In this document: piece after piece, positions 8,106-19,349 of the stretch
Position numbering within the stretch: the stretch's first letter is position 1
How the letters are laid out: each line of letters starts with the position of its first letter
NCBI RefSeq assembly: GCF_000150955.2
Contig: NC_011682.1
Location: forward strand, 716,897 to 780,896
DNA length: 64,000 nucleotides
Direction of reading: 5' to 3'
DNA from: Phaeodactylum tricornutum CCAP 1055/1
Taxonomy: Eukaryota; Bacillariophyta; Bacillariophyceae; Surirellales; Neidiaceae
The notes under the pieces: model-generated
What the model saw: the letters and a program-made list of their open reading frames with translations, nothing else
Databases searched by the model: none
Told to the model about the DNA's origin: nothing
Translations under genes and position numbers: made by a program

Positions 8106-10326
8106 GGGTGCATCACGTGATTCGCCTCTGCAGTCTTTATTCGGCGATTCTTGTCGATGCCCAATTCACTTCCGCTCCGGCAGCTCTACCGTTGACTGGC
8201 AACCCGTCTTGCCCCTGTCTGCAACTCGACGACACGAAGCTTACTCCCATTAATGCTGTCGATCTCACACCCAGTGTTTTGCGGAACATCGGCAACGGTA
8301 CCGTTGATTGGGCAACCTACGGAATTGGTTGTCGAACTCACGATGCGCGTACGCCGCAGTGTACGACATCGGATTGCGCGAGACTCCAAGACGTAGTCCC
8401 CACGCCTTTTCGTTGCGACTTGTCCTGGTGTCAGCGATCCTGGTGCTTTGTCGATCCCAACCATTGTGGCTTGTTGTACCGCCGATCTGCCCGCTTGCCA
8501 CGTTCGGATCGCTTCTACTCCTACGCCACCTGCGGGGACGCCGACTCCTTCACCAAAAACTACCGCTTCGCCGGACTGGAGGGACAAGTGCTGAAGATTG
8601 GGCTCAACTCCAACACGGGTGGCTGGTTGGGGGCCTACTCGTCGGATGGGCAGCAATTTAAGGGTCCCCTGTCCAAATGGTCCGGTCCAACGCTGGAATT
8701 CGTCAAGGAAGCCGCCGTGCGGGGAAACTTTTACGTGAATCTCACCCTTCCGCCACTGGAGCTGCAAGCACGGTCCTCGGACTTTTTTGGGAGCCCCAGT
8801 GATTTTGATTACTGCGTCTACGCTACCTCGTTGGGTTTTTTGGATCTTTGTGTGGCGCAGTACACCATTACGGACGTTCGGGCGTCCACGACGGATTGGT
8901 TGCTGCTAGGCTCTTCAGGAATCTACCTCGTAGCTTCCTACAACGTCAACGATTCCTGGGGTGCGTTCAAGGCCTCCGTCTCGACCATCTTTCGACCCTT
9001 TACCTTTGGAACATGGATGTTTATCGTCTTTTTCGTCATACCGGTCCTGGGCTGTCTCATGATCTTTCACGAATTTGGGAAATCGGGGTCGGCCTATCCA
9101 AGGGAAGAAATGGTCGTCATTACCCGGAGTAATGGCGAGCACGAGTTTCGCAAACTCCCGGTACCCTTCGTGCAGCATATTGTCAAATCCATCTACATTA
9201 ATTTCTTGGCCGTCATGCAGTCGTCCTACGAGCAAACGGTCATTTCGATTGGCGCGATGCTCAACCTGTTGGGCATTTCATTCTTCATTCTGACAATCAT
9301 TGCCGTCTTTACAGCCAACCTGGCGGCCATTTTGTCTTCGGAAAGCCGAAACGCGAATATCGCCAGTCTAGACGACGCCATTCGAGCTGGTTTTCGCCTT
9401 TGCAGTGAGCGCAAGAATATGGAAAGCGTCGTGAAAGCGTACCCACAAGTCAGTCCCAACATTTTTGCGGTAGATCCGCCCGAGTTGGGCGGAGATGGTG
9501 AGCCCGGATTCACTTGTGCGGGTTGCAATAGTCGACGAAGAGTTTTCGAGTTCATTGATCCCATTAAGGCCCACAGTGATCCTCGGTACTGTCACGCTGG
9601 GCTCGCACCGGAAGAAGACCTGGAAGTGTATCAGTCACAGGGAGATTACTGCAATAAAGTCATTGTTGGCTCCCCCGTACAGCATGTGCAGACTGGTTTT
9701 CCCATTTTTGAACTGGTGGCACCGTCCCTAGTTTCTTTCTTTCTCAAGCTAAAAAACGAAGGAGTTTTTGATCGTCAAGTCTTGACCGGGAAACCGCAAT
9801 CTCAATGCCCGACTGGAGAAGGCGAAGAAGGTGAGGCCTTGGGTATAACACAATTGAGTGGTATCTGGGTAGTGAGTTTCGGGTTTGCGATAGCTGGATT
9901 GTTGGTCACGTATGTACAACCGTATGTGCAACCACACATCCAGGCGTACTACCAACAAGTAGAAGGCCGGATACAAAAGCTCCACAAGCGCGAGTAAGTA
10001 GAATTCCGAAGAGAGAAAGTCTAACAAACTGCGGAAATGCGTGACCATTTGTGCTGACCCTTTGTTTCCAATTGTGGCTTGTTCCTTTCTCACGTAGTCA
10101 ACGCGGTGGTCGCATCGAAGCGTTGGAATATGGGGACCCCGTTCCAAGCAGCGCACACAACCTGATGTTGAATACGCGGTGGGGATCCGATCTACACTTG
10201 TCCGATCCGCAAAGCTTCAAGCATCCGATCGAACAAGCCGCGTCGTCCCCACCGGTATCCACCTCGGCCAGGGCGCGGACCCAATCGGAGGATGAGACTT
10301 TGGACAAAGGTGGCGTGCGCTATTGA
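8018..10326 (+). CDS. Ionotropic glutamate receptor-like channel with Cys-rich ectodomain
   Basis: Two exons, 8018-9993 and 10098-10326 (104-nt intron, GTAAGT to GTAG), 734 residues. Residues about 60-175 form a Cys-rich domain (CDLSWCQRSWCFVDPNHC, then YSYATCG). An iGluR core follows: S1 with DLCVAQYTITDVRA, M1 at about 328-350 (TFGTWMFIVFFVIPVLG), a re-entrant region, and M3 at about 408-440 ending VFTANLAAILS. That last motif corresponds to the SYTANLAAF gating signature of glutamate receptors. The S2 half-domain is followed by M4 (about 607-630) and a cytoplasmic tail encoded mainly by exon 2. This layout indicates a ligand-gated cation channel at the cell surface; the ligand is unknown. 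No N-terminal leucine-binding-type domain precedes S1. The extreme N terminus is basic and a poor signal peptide, so the true start may lie in an unseen upstream exon (an acceptor-like CTCTGCAG ends at 8133). Confidence 0.88.
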
Positions 10327-10920
10327 GAGTGAGACAGACCGATACAATGAGTCTTTGTTAACGAAAGACGGAGTAGTCTGTTGAGGCGGAGGCTGATTCT
10401 AGAATAGGTGGTGCTTTTGTCATGCACAGTTTTTGATGTCTACTACCTGTGGCTAATAGAAGGCGGCATTGGTATCCCTGATTGACGTAGCTTGTGTCTT
10501 CTTGGGGTAATCGATCATCGTGAGGAGTTTCAAACGAGTCGTGAATGAGCGTGAGCCAACTTCAACGCCAACCAAATTATCATAGGACAGAGATAAGACT
10601 GTTTGTTAGGGGGAGCTGATTTTGTTCGAATTCACTGTTCGCAAATCATATTAATCGCGACTTTCGAACCCTGGTCTGGTACTCGAGTTCGAATCGAGAA
10701 AAACCTCTCAGATTTCTCAAATCGATTTCTTTCGTGCCCCTTTTGCCTACCGAAACGCACGCGAGGGTACGAAACGCCTGCAGTTGAGCAGGAAAACACC
10801 CATTTCGCTTGTATCGACTCCGTCCGACGGAGTTGAGAGGTTCCAAGTTTCGAAACTCTGCGGTTTCGTATATATCGATGAACCAAGTCGCCTTTTCGGG
10901 AGATACAGAGCGCCATCACC
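10327..10920. other. Intergenic, no gene seen
   Basis: About 590 bases between two plus-strand genes. Open frames here have no recognisable motifs. It is the likely promoter region of the next gene. Confidence 0.45.
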
Positions 10921-13203
10921 ATGACGGCACCGCGTCTGGATGGGAGCAAGCGACAAACTGTCGTCGATCGAAATGCTAGTATGTCTTTGATGGCGTCAAA
11001 GTCGCGACAATTGTGTTTGTTGGGACTCGTTCTCGTCAGCTGCATCGTGAACGGTATTTACTGGTCATCGGTGTTGGTCGGTGATCGATGGGGCGATGTG
11101 GAGCTTAGTTTGCCTTCGCTGTCGGGGTTGTCCTCCTCGTCTGTATCCACTTTGGCATCCACTCTGGCGCGTCCCGCAACGCCTTGGTCCGTCTTTTACA
11201 ACGTCTACTTACCGCTCCGTAACGCGACGCACGCGTTGACCATTGTGGAGGAGCAACTGGAACAGATGAGTAGCTCGTACGGCGCTACCCGGCCAGGATT
11301 CGCTCCGGTTACGGTACACGTCAATACGATTGGCGATCCGATTGGAGCAGAAATGGTGCGGCAGTACTGTGCCGCACACACCAATCTACACTGCGTACAC
11401 ATGCAACACTACGCCGACGGCAATTTCGAAGACGTTACCTTGTCGCGCGTTCACCAGTTTTGCCGAAACGCCGAGATGGACGACACTCCGTCACACGATC
11501 CGGTCGTTATCTACTTGCACTCCAAGGGGACCTACCATCCCAGTGAAATGAACGATCGGTGGAGACGTTTCATGACCAGTGCAGCCATGGGGGAAGAGTG
11601 CTTGGAGTTTCAAGGTCTACCAGACCGAGATACCCCGGATATAGCGCCACCGCACCTCTCGTCAACCGATAATCCACAATGCAACGTCTGCGGTTTCATG
11701 TTTTATCCCATATGGACACCGTTTTTTCCGGGTAATGTTTGGACCGCCAAGTGCAGCTATATTCGAAAGCTCATGCCTCCACAAGTCTTCAAGAAACAAT
11801 CCGATTCGACGGCTGACAAAGCCGTGGCTCTCATGAGAGAAGGACGTTTCACCATGAACTTGTTGTCGCCGTATTTGGAGGAGGGAGGGTACTTGGGACG
11901 CGAACGATTCGCTGATGAGCACTGGGTAGGGAGTCATCCGTCGCTTGTGCCTTGCGACTTGGCTCCTCGACCTCAACTAATGAAATGGGTACATCCGCGA
12001 CTACGGAAAAAGTTCGGCGCACCACCATTTAAGTGGTCGTTAGCACCGCGTCACGGAATCAACGAAGACTGGTTGTTCTTGCAGGGGATTAAGAAGAAGT
12101 ACCGGCTGGTGGCCGACCCCGATTGGCGTCATCGAGAGTTCTTCTTGTTACCGGGAGCACTGTGGAAATGGATCACCTGGTACGATGCGGTACCGCCGGA
12201 TTCTTCATACGTGTGGAAGTGGTTTCCGGACGGCCTAGAGTGGCTAAAACGAGCGCAAACACTGGGGACGCAAGGGTTGCTGACGTATTTGACACACGAC
12301 ACCTATCTGCACCCACCGGATGAACCTTCGAGGGTTCATCCGTTTCAAATCGCCACGACCGATAAGAGAGGCGAACCAGTACGAACCTTCTTTTATCACA
12401 TTCAGATACCTGTAAAGAATGTTCACAAGGCCGTCTTTCGTCGAGTCGTATACGAACGACTAGAAGCGATCGGCTATTTATCCCCGGGAGCGACGGTCTT
12501 TTTTAATACCGTCGGAGATGCAAGTGTACTCGATGTGGAAAAGTTAAAAGAATCCTGTGAGGAAATATACGGGCTCAATTGCGTAAACATGGAGCAGCTG
12601 GATGCCGGGATGGACATTAAAACGATGAGCCGAGTGTACGATTTTTGTCGCATTCACAGCTCTTTGCGAGTTGGCTACGTTCACACATTGGGAGGCACAG
12701 AACGATCAAGCACCCCTCGAAACGAAGAACGGCTACTGCAAACCAAGGCAATAGCCACCAACTTGTGTTGGAAAAGCACACAAGCGGATTGTGACGTTTG
12801 CTCACTAAAGACGACGTCTCGAAATCCAATTTGGGGTGCGGATGCGGTTGGCAATCGGAAGAAGGTTTCAAAGCGCAGGAGAAACTTCAAGACTCTTCAG
12901 ACAGCCAGTAGCCAGCCTGACCCTATTCCTGCCATATGGACGGCAAGTTGTGCCTACATCGCCAGTCTCGATTCGCCAAACGACTTTGCGTCCAAGACGG
13001 CACAAGTCAATTGGTCTCTTAGTCAAACCAGCGGACAACGTTGGATTTTGAGCGATAACAGTGCCAATCGTTGCAAAGTGGAGGTAGAGACTGTCGCAAA
13101 ACTTGCGCAACTCGCTAAGAATAAACAAAGGGCTCTGAAATTATGGCGCGCAAGACAGAAGAGTACGACGGCAGACGAAGAAGTTGGCACGGTGGAACAC
13201 TGA
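10921..13203 (+). CDS. Type II membrane protein, putative glycosyltransferase-like (copy A)
   Basis: A 760-residue intron-free protein closely related to the gene at 23609. A short basic N terminus precedes one signal-anchor (LCLLGLVLVSCIVNGIYWSS, residues 36-55), so most of the protein should be lumenal or extracellular. The lumenal part holds two related halves. The first has VYLPLRNATHA, GDPIGAEMVRQYC, VVIYLHSKGTYHPSE followed by W, CNVCGF and NVWTAKCSYIRKL. The second has NTVGDASVLDVEKLKESC, YVHTLGGTE, CDVCSLKT and IWTASCAYIASL. The HSKGT-plus-W and GN.W.A..SYI.KL pattern recalls glycosyltransferase-like proteins, but that assignment is tentative and no DxD site is certain. Many conserved Cys suit a secretory location. 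A basic C-terminal tail follows (KNKQRALKLWRARQK). A second Met at residue 21 (MSLMASKSR) is an alternative start. Confidence 0.85.
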   Translation: MTAPRLDGSKRQTVVDRNASMSLMASKSRQLCLLGLVLVSCIVNGIYWSSVLVGDRWGDVELSLPSLSGLSSSSVSTLASTLARPATPWSVFYNVYLPLRNATHALTIVEEQLEQMSSSYGATRPGFAPVTVHVNTIGDPIGAEMVRQYCAAHTNLHCVHMQHYADGNFEDVTLSRVHQFCRNAEMDDTPSHDPVVIYLHSKGTYHPSEMNDRWRRFMTSAAMGEECLEFQGLPDRDTPDIAPPHLSSTDNPQCNVCGFMFYPIWTPFFPGNVWTAKCSYIRKLMPPQVFKKQSDSTADKAVALMREGRFTMNLLSPYLEEGGYLGRERFADEHWVGSHPSLVPCDLAPRPQLMKWVHPRLRKKFGAPPFKWSLAPRHGINEDWLFLQGIKKKYRLVADPDWRHREFFLLPGALWKWITWYDAVPPDSSYVWKWFPDGLEWLKRAQTLGTQGLLTYLTHDTYLHPPDEPSRVHPFQIATTDKRGEPVRTFFYHIQIPVKNVHKAVFRRVVYERLEAIGYLSPGATVFFNTVGDASVLDVEKLKESCEEIYGLNCVNMEQLDAGMDIKTMSRVYDFCRIHSSLRVGYVHTLGGTERSSTPRNEERLLQTKAIATNLCWKSTQADCDVCSLKTTSRNPIWGADAVGNRKKVSKRRRNFKTLQTASSQPDPIPAIWTASCAYIASLDSPNDFASKTAQVNWSLSQTSGQRWILSDNSANRCKVEVETVAKLAQLAKNKQRALKLWRARQKSTTADEEVGTVEH

Positions 13204-13814
13204 AGACGCCAACTTGGACGGTGCATTGCCCATTGTTGAGTTGATACCGGTTACATGGTTCAGTGCATTCACATGATGCTACGGCAATGTACCGGAACAA
13301 AGTAAACACGGGTCACCCAAGATATGGTAGAGTGGTGCAAGTTCAGTTTGCCCTGAAGACGTTTTAGACACAATTTTGAAAAAGCGGCAATTCCATTGCG
13401 GAGCCTAGACGAGAGTAGTACGTCGCTGTTATTTCTGCACACCGCATGAAGGAAAGGATGAGAGCAGACTTGCGCTTTAAGCTTCTAGAGCTTTGAAGAC
13501 ATGCTAGCATAAGCGTACTGATTGCATGATACAGGTCCTCACTTACTGTGAGAGATGCGCTAAAACAAACTGACGAAAAATACCCAGAACTTACAATTCA
13601 ATAAGAGTTGTTGGTTTTCAGTCGATGACATGAGATTTGAGCTTCTAGAAGCATACTATAAGCGTTAGGCATGATGCAGCTTCTCACTGGGAGCTGGAGT
13701 CTAAGGTTACAAGTAGACATCGTTACAGCTACACGTAAAACCTCTCTTTTCCATCACACCAGCCAATCTGAGTTCGACAACTGCTCGTACGAATGGTTAC
13801 TGCTCTAGTTTACT
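13204..13814. other. Intergenic with an imperfect direct repeat
   Basis: About 610 bases between convergent genes. Two related stretches, about 13474-13552 and 13634-13692, share TT(T/G)A(A/G)GCTTCTAGA, then TAAGCGT, GCATGAT and CTCACT in the same order. No coding potential is recognised. Confidence 0.4.
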
Positions 13815-15782
13815 TCAATGTTTGCAGTCAGAATTATTGATTGGTTCGTCCCCAGCTTCTGGGTATTCCACTTCTGCTTCTGGTATTGCCACTTTCCTCT
13901 CGTCGTAGAAATTTTCTAAACTTGAAGGGTCTTTCGAAATCCCTAGAGAAAGCACTTCTTCCATCGTTTCTCTTTGGAAAGTCGTGTCGGATATGCTCAT
14001 TGGATTTTCGGAGATATTGTTTATCGTGTCGCCAACTTCATCTAGTGAATCGACTAATGAGTTCGAGTATAGATGATTTTCAAGATATTCGGCTGGATTT
14101 TCATTGGCTGTATCTTCATGGTTAACAACGTCTTTCTCGACAGTATCCTGCTGGAGAAGTTCAGTGTCAGTGCTGAAATCCGCAGCGCCAGCCTGTGTTT
14201 CTACTGCCGTTTCGGAAGATATCTCTTGAATCGCATCCCCAGAGTTGATCGACTCTTCCTGCCCCTTGCTATTAGTCGTTCTTTCGCCTCCAAAATGTAC
14301 TATTGTTTCTTCTGTCTCAGGTGTGGAAACCGCGAAGTTCGCCATAGCCGAGGTAGGCAATTTTTGTGTAGAGATGAGTTGTTTTTGTTCTCTTCCTGAT
14401 CTTTCTTTCTCTTCCGATACATCAACCAGATCAGCCGTTGTCGTCATCCATGGAGCGTCGCTTCCAAAATCGAACTCATCACCTTCCGAGATCGAGTCCT
14501 GGAAAGACTTTTTGCCAAACGCAACTCCGTCCGGCTCATCTGGGTCACTGAGCCGGGAACTGATGGAGGCATCATCATCTTTTGTCTCGATGTAGAGCTC
14601 TGGTTGACTATTGAGGTGTTTTGTCTTCACACTTTTAGAAGACTTGGCCACATCAGTAGAAGACTTGAATGCCGCTTTGGTGCTTTGCATTTGTTCTTTC
14701 GCCTTGTGAAGTGAATCGCGTATGGGGAGACCACGCAGGGCACAGAGGAACGCACCGGGTCCAGCCATTTTTGGGAGCAGGTCAAAATGAGAAACGTCGA
14801 CTTCCGATAAATCAGTATCCTTGAATTCAGCCGAATCCTTTAGTTTAGTTATCAATTTGTCCTGCCGTTGCAAAGCATCTTCGTACAGACTCAGCATGGA
14901 ATTCGCCGTAGCATCCAAGGTCATCATATGCATTTCACAGAGCGCTCGTTTGTCGTCCAGCCAACCCTTGCAACGCTGCAGATACTTTTTGACTTCCCGA
15001 GTTTCTTTTTTCACCTTGGCCTTTTGTTTCTCAATCGTTAGCATCTGGTGCATATTGCGGCAGAGCTGAGCTTCCAGAGACAATTCCTCGTCCGTTCCTT
15101 TCTTATGCCACTTTTTGGAAGCCCGCAACATAGCTTTGGCATATTCGTGAACATTGAAGTTTGTTTCCGTAAGCAAGCTTTGTGTTTTACTGAGCTTTTC
15201 GGCCATCTGCAAAAGCTTTCTTTCCATCCGCTGACGCTTAAACACATGCCTGGTCTCGACTCTGTTACCCTGCAATCGGTGAGCCTTGAGAGTTTTTTTC
15301 AACACTCGCATCTTCTTGCGCATAGCTAGAATCGTCTCGTCTCGTTTGATGTCGTCCGCGTAAAGACGTCGTTCGGCCTGATCTTTAAGGACTTCGGCTC
15401 GATGTGCGGCAGCATCTTTGAGTTGGGTCGCAGTCTCCGAGACAGCTCCCTTCCACCAGGCCGCCGCTTTCTCCTTGTGATCCATCCAACGTTTTCGAGC
15501 CTCTTCACGTTCTTCCCTCTTTCGCTGTTCCTTTTGCTTCTGGACCTCATTCACAATCTCGGCCTGTTTGTTCGTTTCACCGACGAGCTTGCGAATTGCG
15601 GTAGCAGAAAGTTTGGGGTTTTGGGCTGCTGCCAGCGCCATTTCCATGGCCAACCGCACTTCATCATCTTCTTCATGTTCGATCCGTGGCGTATCGAGAC
15701 TATCCTTGTCGTCTTCCTCCAGCTTCTCTTTCTCCGAGAGAGAAAGACTCCTTAAGGGAGCGTTTGTTACGGCCACATTCAT
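13815..15782 (-). CDS. Coiled-coil, acidic hypothetical protein
   Basis: From the Met at 15782 (MNVAVTNAPLRSLSL) the protein has 655 residues. The frame stays open upstream to a Met at 16010, which would add 76 mostly basic residues of unclear origin. Residues about 50-340 are rich in Lys, Glu, Arg and Ala with heptad-like spacing (VNEVQKQKEQRKREEREEARKRW, given here by its first and last residues only as a region), which predicts long coiled coils. The remaining part is acidic and Ser/Thr rich, probably disordered (SSRLSDPDEPDG, ISEGDEFDFGSD). A compact patch DLLPKMAGPGAFLCALRGLP sits near the middle. No catalytic motif, signal or membrane segment is seen. The order coiled coil then acidic tail recalls scaffold or trafficking adaptors, but I do not recognise a family. 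It is divergent from the RING-H2 gene at 16518. Confidence 0.72.
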   Translation of the reverse strand: MNVAVTNAPLRSLSLSEKEKLEEDDKDSLDTPRIEHEEDDEVRLAMEMALAAAQNPKLSATAIRKLVGETNKQAEIVNEVQKQKEQRKREEREEARKRWMDHKEKAAAWWKGAVSETATQLKDAAAHRAEVLKDQAERRLYADDIKRDETILAMRKKMRVLKKTLKAHRLQGNRVETRHVFKRQRMERKLLQMAEKLSKTQSLLTETNFNVHEYAKAMLRASKKWHKKGTDEELSLEAQLCRNMHQMLTIEKQKAKVKKETREVKKYLQRCKGWLDDKRALCEMHMMTLDATANSMLSLYEDALQRQDKLITKLKDSAEFKDTDLSEVDVSHFDLLPKMAGPGAFLCALRGLPIRDSLHKAKEQMQSTKAAFKSSTDVAKSSKSVKTKHLNSQPELYIETKDDDASISSRLSDPDEPDGVAFGKKSFQDSISEGDEFDFGSDAPWMTTTADLVDVSEEKERSGREQKQLISTQKLPTSAMANFAVSTPETEETIVHFGGERTTNSKGQEESINSGDAIQEISSETAVETQAGAADFSTDTELLQQDTVEKDVVNHEDTANENPAEYLENHLYSNSLVDSLDEVGDTINNISENPMSISDTTFQRETMEEVLSLGISKDPSSLENFYDERKVAIPEAEVEYPEAGDEPINNSDCKH

Positions 15783-16517
15783 GATACGACACGCAGCAGT
15801 GGGCTTTGTTCCGAACGGCAGGAGCTTGTGTGCTTGTATGTGTGCGGAAAGTCTCCCCCGACACATTCCGTGACCATACCAGCGAGAGATCTCTAGAAAG
15901 AAAAATAGTCTTTTGTAACTGTTTCGATGACCCATAGAGCTAGTGTTCAGGGCCTTTTTTCTAACGTTGGTTTTGGCCCGAAAATTAACGCATGGAATAC
16001 TACTACCCATGTCTTTTGGACCTGTCCGTCGACCGATTCGATTGGTCTGGCCACACTATTCGGTGCTTGTACTACTTCGCCGTTGGGAAATCTCAACGCG
16101 CCCCAACGTATGCTTTGCCAACATTGCCCCGGATTTCACGGGTTAAACGTCAACAGATGGACACGCCAAACTTGAAACGGGGCATAGCTCGAATTCTCAA
16201 ACGACGGTTAGTACGATTCCAATCTGGCGAATGGAATTCTCCGTAGGCGCGATGTCGTGAGGGATTCTTTCTAGGTAGGCTTGGATGCCGTGAGACGATT
16301 GAAAATATTTCGCGATTTTGATGTTCCGCAAAGAAAACCGACATCGAAACTGCCCGGGAGACAAAACACTTCTACACCCTTCCATGCCAGAGCAACACGA
16401 AACCAATAGTAAAACGTAGGGGGGATCAGCGAGCACCCGAACATTCTGTACAATAGAGTCGAGCGACTGAGACTGTATTTTAGAAACATCCCACCGCAGA
16501 CAAATTGTACGCTCACA

Positions 16518-18266
16518 TTGTCAGTATTCTTACTTCATCCACTTTCGATCATACAGCCCTTTGGGCACGTTGCCATGAGCTTTTCGAACAACATCCCACC
16601 ATCTCCAACGCAACGGATGCTGCGTGCATCGCAGCCGCGCGTATTGGAGACAAATTCGGTAGCAAGCTGGAACTCGACTGCTAGTACCATCGTATCCTCG
16701 AGCAACACGACGAATCCAGGATCTTCCAACAATAGTTCGGGAAACTCTGCGGACACTATGCAAACAGTGCAAGCGCTCTTCGGTGGATCCATTCTATTGC
16801 TCCTAATGTGTTATTTTTCAAAACCTCGGATACCTGGTGCGGAATACCACCGAGGGGAAATCTACCGGGCGCAAGCCCTCGAACGTCTGCGCCACCAGCG
16901 TCGCGAAACCCGTTTAAAGGATCCGAAACAGCGGGCTGAGGCTATTGACGCAGCCTTGATTGTTAAACGAATCGTCGCCTCGGACGAGGTAACCGGACAG
17001 CTGATATTGGGGGAGCCAGACGAAGCTATAGACCTGGACAAACAAGGTTCCAAAATCAGCTATCACTCTTTGGAAGAAACGGAGGAAGTGTCTACGTGTG
17101 TTATTTGTCTCGATGTTTTCCGGGTGGGAGACTTTGTGGCGTGGGGTAAGTTCGCGGGCTCCTTGGCACCGAGGATCACAGAAGAGAAGCGGGGTGACGA
17201 CATCCGGTGTCGGCACGTCTTTCATCAGGAATGTATCGCTCCGTGGTTGCAGAACCCCAAGCACGACGATTGTCCGGCGTGTCGGGCGATGATACTACCG
17301 GAACCACCAGAAGACACATCGGACGACGCGCTGGCAGAAGGAGGGGCTGTCGTTCAAGGCGCAGCGGATGATGATCGCAGTCAATCTTCTCAATACAGTC
17401 ATCATACAACCGGTACTAAATCTGTTTTTGTCATTGTACACGGACTGATTTCGAGGGTGCGACGCGCCAGTTCTTCCCTCGTGGGCCAGACGATTGGATT
17501 TTGTAGAATGGAAAATGATCTTGATTTACATCAACCATCGCGCCTTCGTCGGGTCTTTTCGATGGGTGATGGAAGGATTCCGGACAGGTATACCAATAAG
17601 AAGTACCCCGGACGGTTTTCCGGTAGTGGTTGCATATCGGCTGATTCACAATTTCACCAAAAACTAGCGACGAGCAGCGACAATCCACATCACTGGTCGT
17701 CAACAATCCAACTTCGTCGAGTCGTTTCGGCCGGTCCCGATTCGCCAGCTCGCCGAAGGCCTGCGCCGTCGTTACAATGGAGAACACGTAGCGTTTCGGA
17801 AGATGAGGATGAAACGGGAAGTGATCAGGACGCGCTGATACCACCATTACTTCCGCCACCTCCAGTTGGTGTTCCATTTCGACGAGTTTCTTCCAAGGCT
17901 CGATCAACGACCTCGGTTCTAGAAGGCGGGCAAAATCGGGAAGCGGACCCCGATGAGAGCGATTACAATGTGGACGTACGAAGCGATTTCTCCCAGGCCA
18001 TTTTTTGGGATAGCGCGCTTGCACAGTCAATGCTTGCTCAGGACGATGGCGCAATTGTCCAGGGCGGTTCCTTCAGACCTTCACGTATGCCCTTTCGACG
18101 CGTATTTTCCGGAACAACGTGCTCGGCCTTACGAAGGAACTCTGCCACGAGTACAGGGAGGAACCAATGGGTTAGGCCGTCCGTTTCCTGGCGGGATTTG
18201 GCAACGTCGGCAAGCGAAGGCACCGAAGACGATGAAGAGGAAGCCATAATGCTAGAAGCGGTATAA
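16518..18266 (+). CDS. Membrane RING-H2 protein, probable E3 ubiquitin ligase (RING 1)
   Basis: A 582-residue intron-free protein. An Asn/Ser/Thr-rich N terminus (SSSNTTNPGSSNNSSGNS) precedes one membrane segment (VQALFGGSILLLLMCYF, about residues 84-100). A basic juxtamembrane helix follows, containing DPKQRAEAIDAALIVKRIV. The RING-H2 finger is CVIC, then a longer loop than usual with LAPRITEEKRGDD, then CRHVFHQEC and CPAC. The spacing and paired His fit RING-H2 E3 ligases, which bring an E2 enzyme to substrates at membranes. The C-terminal half is Ser/Arg rich and low-complexity, with several R(R/K)VFS or RRVVS patches that look like basophilic kinase sites. It shares N-terminal layout with the two RING genes at 20876 and 26365 but has a longer tail and no intron. 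A second Met (MSFSNN, 16575) could be the start. Confidence 0.87.
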   Translation: MSVFLLHPLSIIQPFGHVAMSFSNNIPPSPTQRMLRASQPRVLETNSVASWNSTASTIVSSSNTTNPGSSNNSSGNSADTMQTVQALFGGSILLLLMCYFSKPRIPGAEYHRGEIYRAQALERLRHQRRETRLKDPKQRAEAIDAALIVKRIVASDEVTGQLILGEPDEAIDLDKQGSKISYHSLEETEEVSTCVICLDVFRVGDFVAWGKFAGSLAPRITEEKRGDDIRCRHVFHQECIAPWLQNPKHDDCPACRAMILPEPPEDTSDDALAEGGAVVQGAADDDRSQSSQYSHHTTGTKSVFVIVHGLISRVRRASSSLVGQTIGFCRMENDLDLHQPSRLRRVFSMGDGRIPDRYTNKKYPGRFSGSGCISADSQFHQKLATSSDNPHHWSSTIQLRRVVSAGPDSPARRRPAPSLQWRTRSVSEDEDETGSDQDALIPPLLPPPPVGVPFRRVSSKARSTTSVLEGGQNREADPDESDYNVDVRSDFSQAIFWDSALAQSMLAQDDGAIVQGGSFRPSRMPFRRVFSGTTCSALRRNSATSTGRNQWVRPSVSWRDLATSASEGTEDDEEEAIMLEAV

Positions 18267-19164
18267 AAGATACAAGCATAACAACAGATCAGTCTTTTTC
18301 CTTAGTTTTGGCTGACTAACCAAGTTTGATCGGGTCGTGTCAGTTTGAATCTTTTTTAGAAGCATGTCATTCAGGATATTTTTTGTTGCTTGAAGTAAGC
18401 AGGTTCTTTTTTTTTTCGGGCAAAGCTAAAGACTGCGTCCGCCCTATTACTTCTTGAGCCAATCAGTACGATGTAGTATGGCAAGGCGCTTATCGACGAG
18501 CGTCATTTAAATGATATTCGCGTTTGGGTTTGGCTGGCTGTCCTACAACGTCATATATCTACTAGAAAACAAATGTAACAAACGTTCCTTAAATTCATCG
18601 TCAGCGAGAATCATCGTCTCCATAAGCATCCTGCGCTCTGCCAAGCGCTTGTTGCTTTGTGGCGCTTTCGCTCACAAGGTTGCTTCAATGGAAACTTCCT
18701 TCGGTAACATTTGATTTCTTCTACTGTAGTCAAGGCAATTTTCCTTGTAGTCGAGAACCAACCGATTCTTATGTACAGTTGGTTCTCGTACACTTTCGAA
18801 TCGGGATTGCCCACTACAGTGTCAGTATCACCAGGTCTAAAAATAGTTTCCAAGCGACGCCGGTCGACCGGGGAACGGCTAGCGCCTCCGACGGGAGCAC
18901 CGTCTTCAACGCTAGATCTTCCACGAACAGTCCATCGACTCCTGTTCACAGGAGGATGTACACGGCGGCAGGAACTCTGTCAATAACGCACAGCGGAGTG
19001 AATTCTAGCGTTTCGGCAGGTATGTACGCGCTTTGGAGGAAAACCATTGTATGGCTCACCAGGACTTCTTGCTCATTAGCCTTGTTGAAAGACGGTCAAG
19101 GCCTCCTGGAGAAGAATCTGCCGTCGAAACCGACGTCACCTTTGAAAAGGTTCACATGCACCTC
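18267..19164. other. Intergenic, probably decayed sequence
   Basis: About 900 bases with poly-T and AT-rich stretches. Open frames at 18659-19177 have no motif. The 3' portion immediately precedes a recognisable gene relic and may be a decayed 5' part of it, but I could not match it with confidence. Confidence 0.35.
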
Positions 19165-19345
19165 CTCTGGTCCTTAAACAGTATTTTACCATGTCTATCT
19201 ACCGCTGGAGAAAAATTCTGAAGCTTTTGCGATCATTGAGGAAGAACTCAAATATATGAGTTTGTACGGCGGCACCCGGCCAGGATTTGCGTCGGTGACG
19301 GAACGAGTCAACAAAGCAACATTATATTTGCAACATCATGTACCC
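19165..19345 (+). pseudogene. Relic of glycosyltransferase-like gene, N-terminal part
   Basis: The DNA matches the gene at 23609 in its region 23880-24100. It reads TVFYHVYLPLEKNSEAF and AIIEEELKYMSLYGGTRPG, against TIFYNAYLPLENTTEAF and AIIEEQLQQINNSHGATRPG in the intact copy. A stop precedes the block, and similarity then decays, jumping to a LQHH-like fragment. This is a broken third member of the family. Confidence 0.75.
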
Positions 19346-19349
19346 TCGC

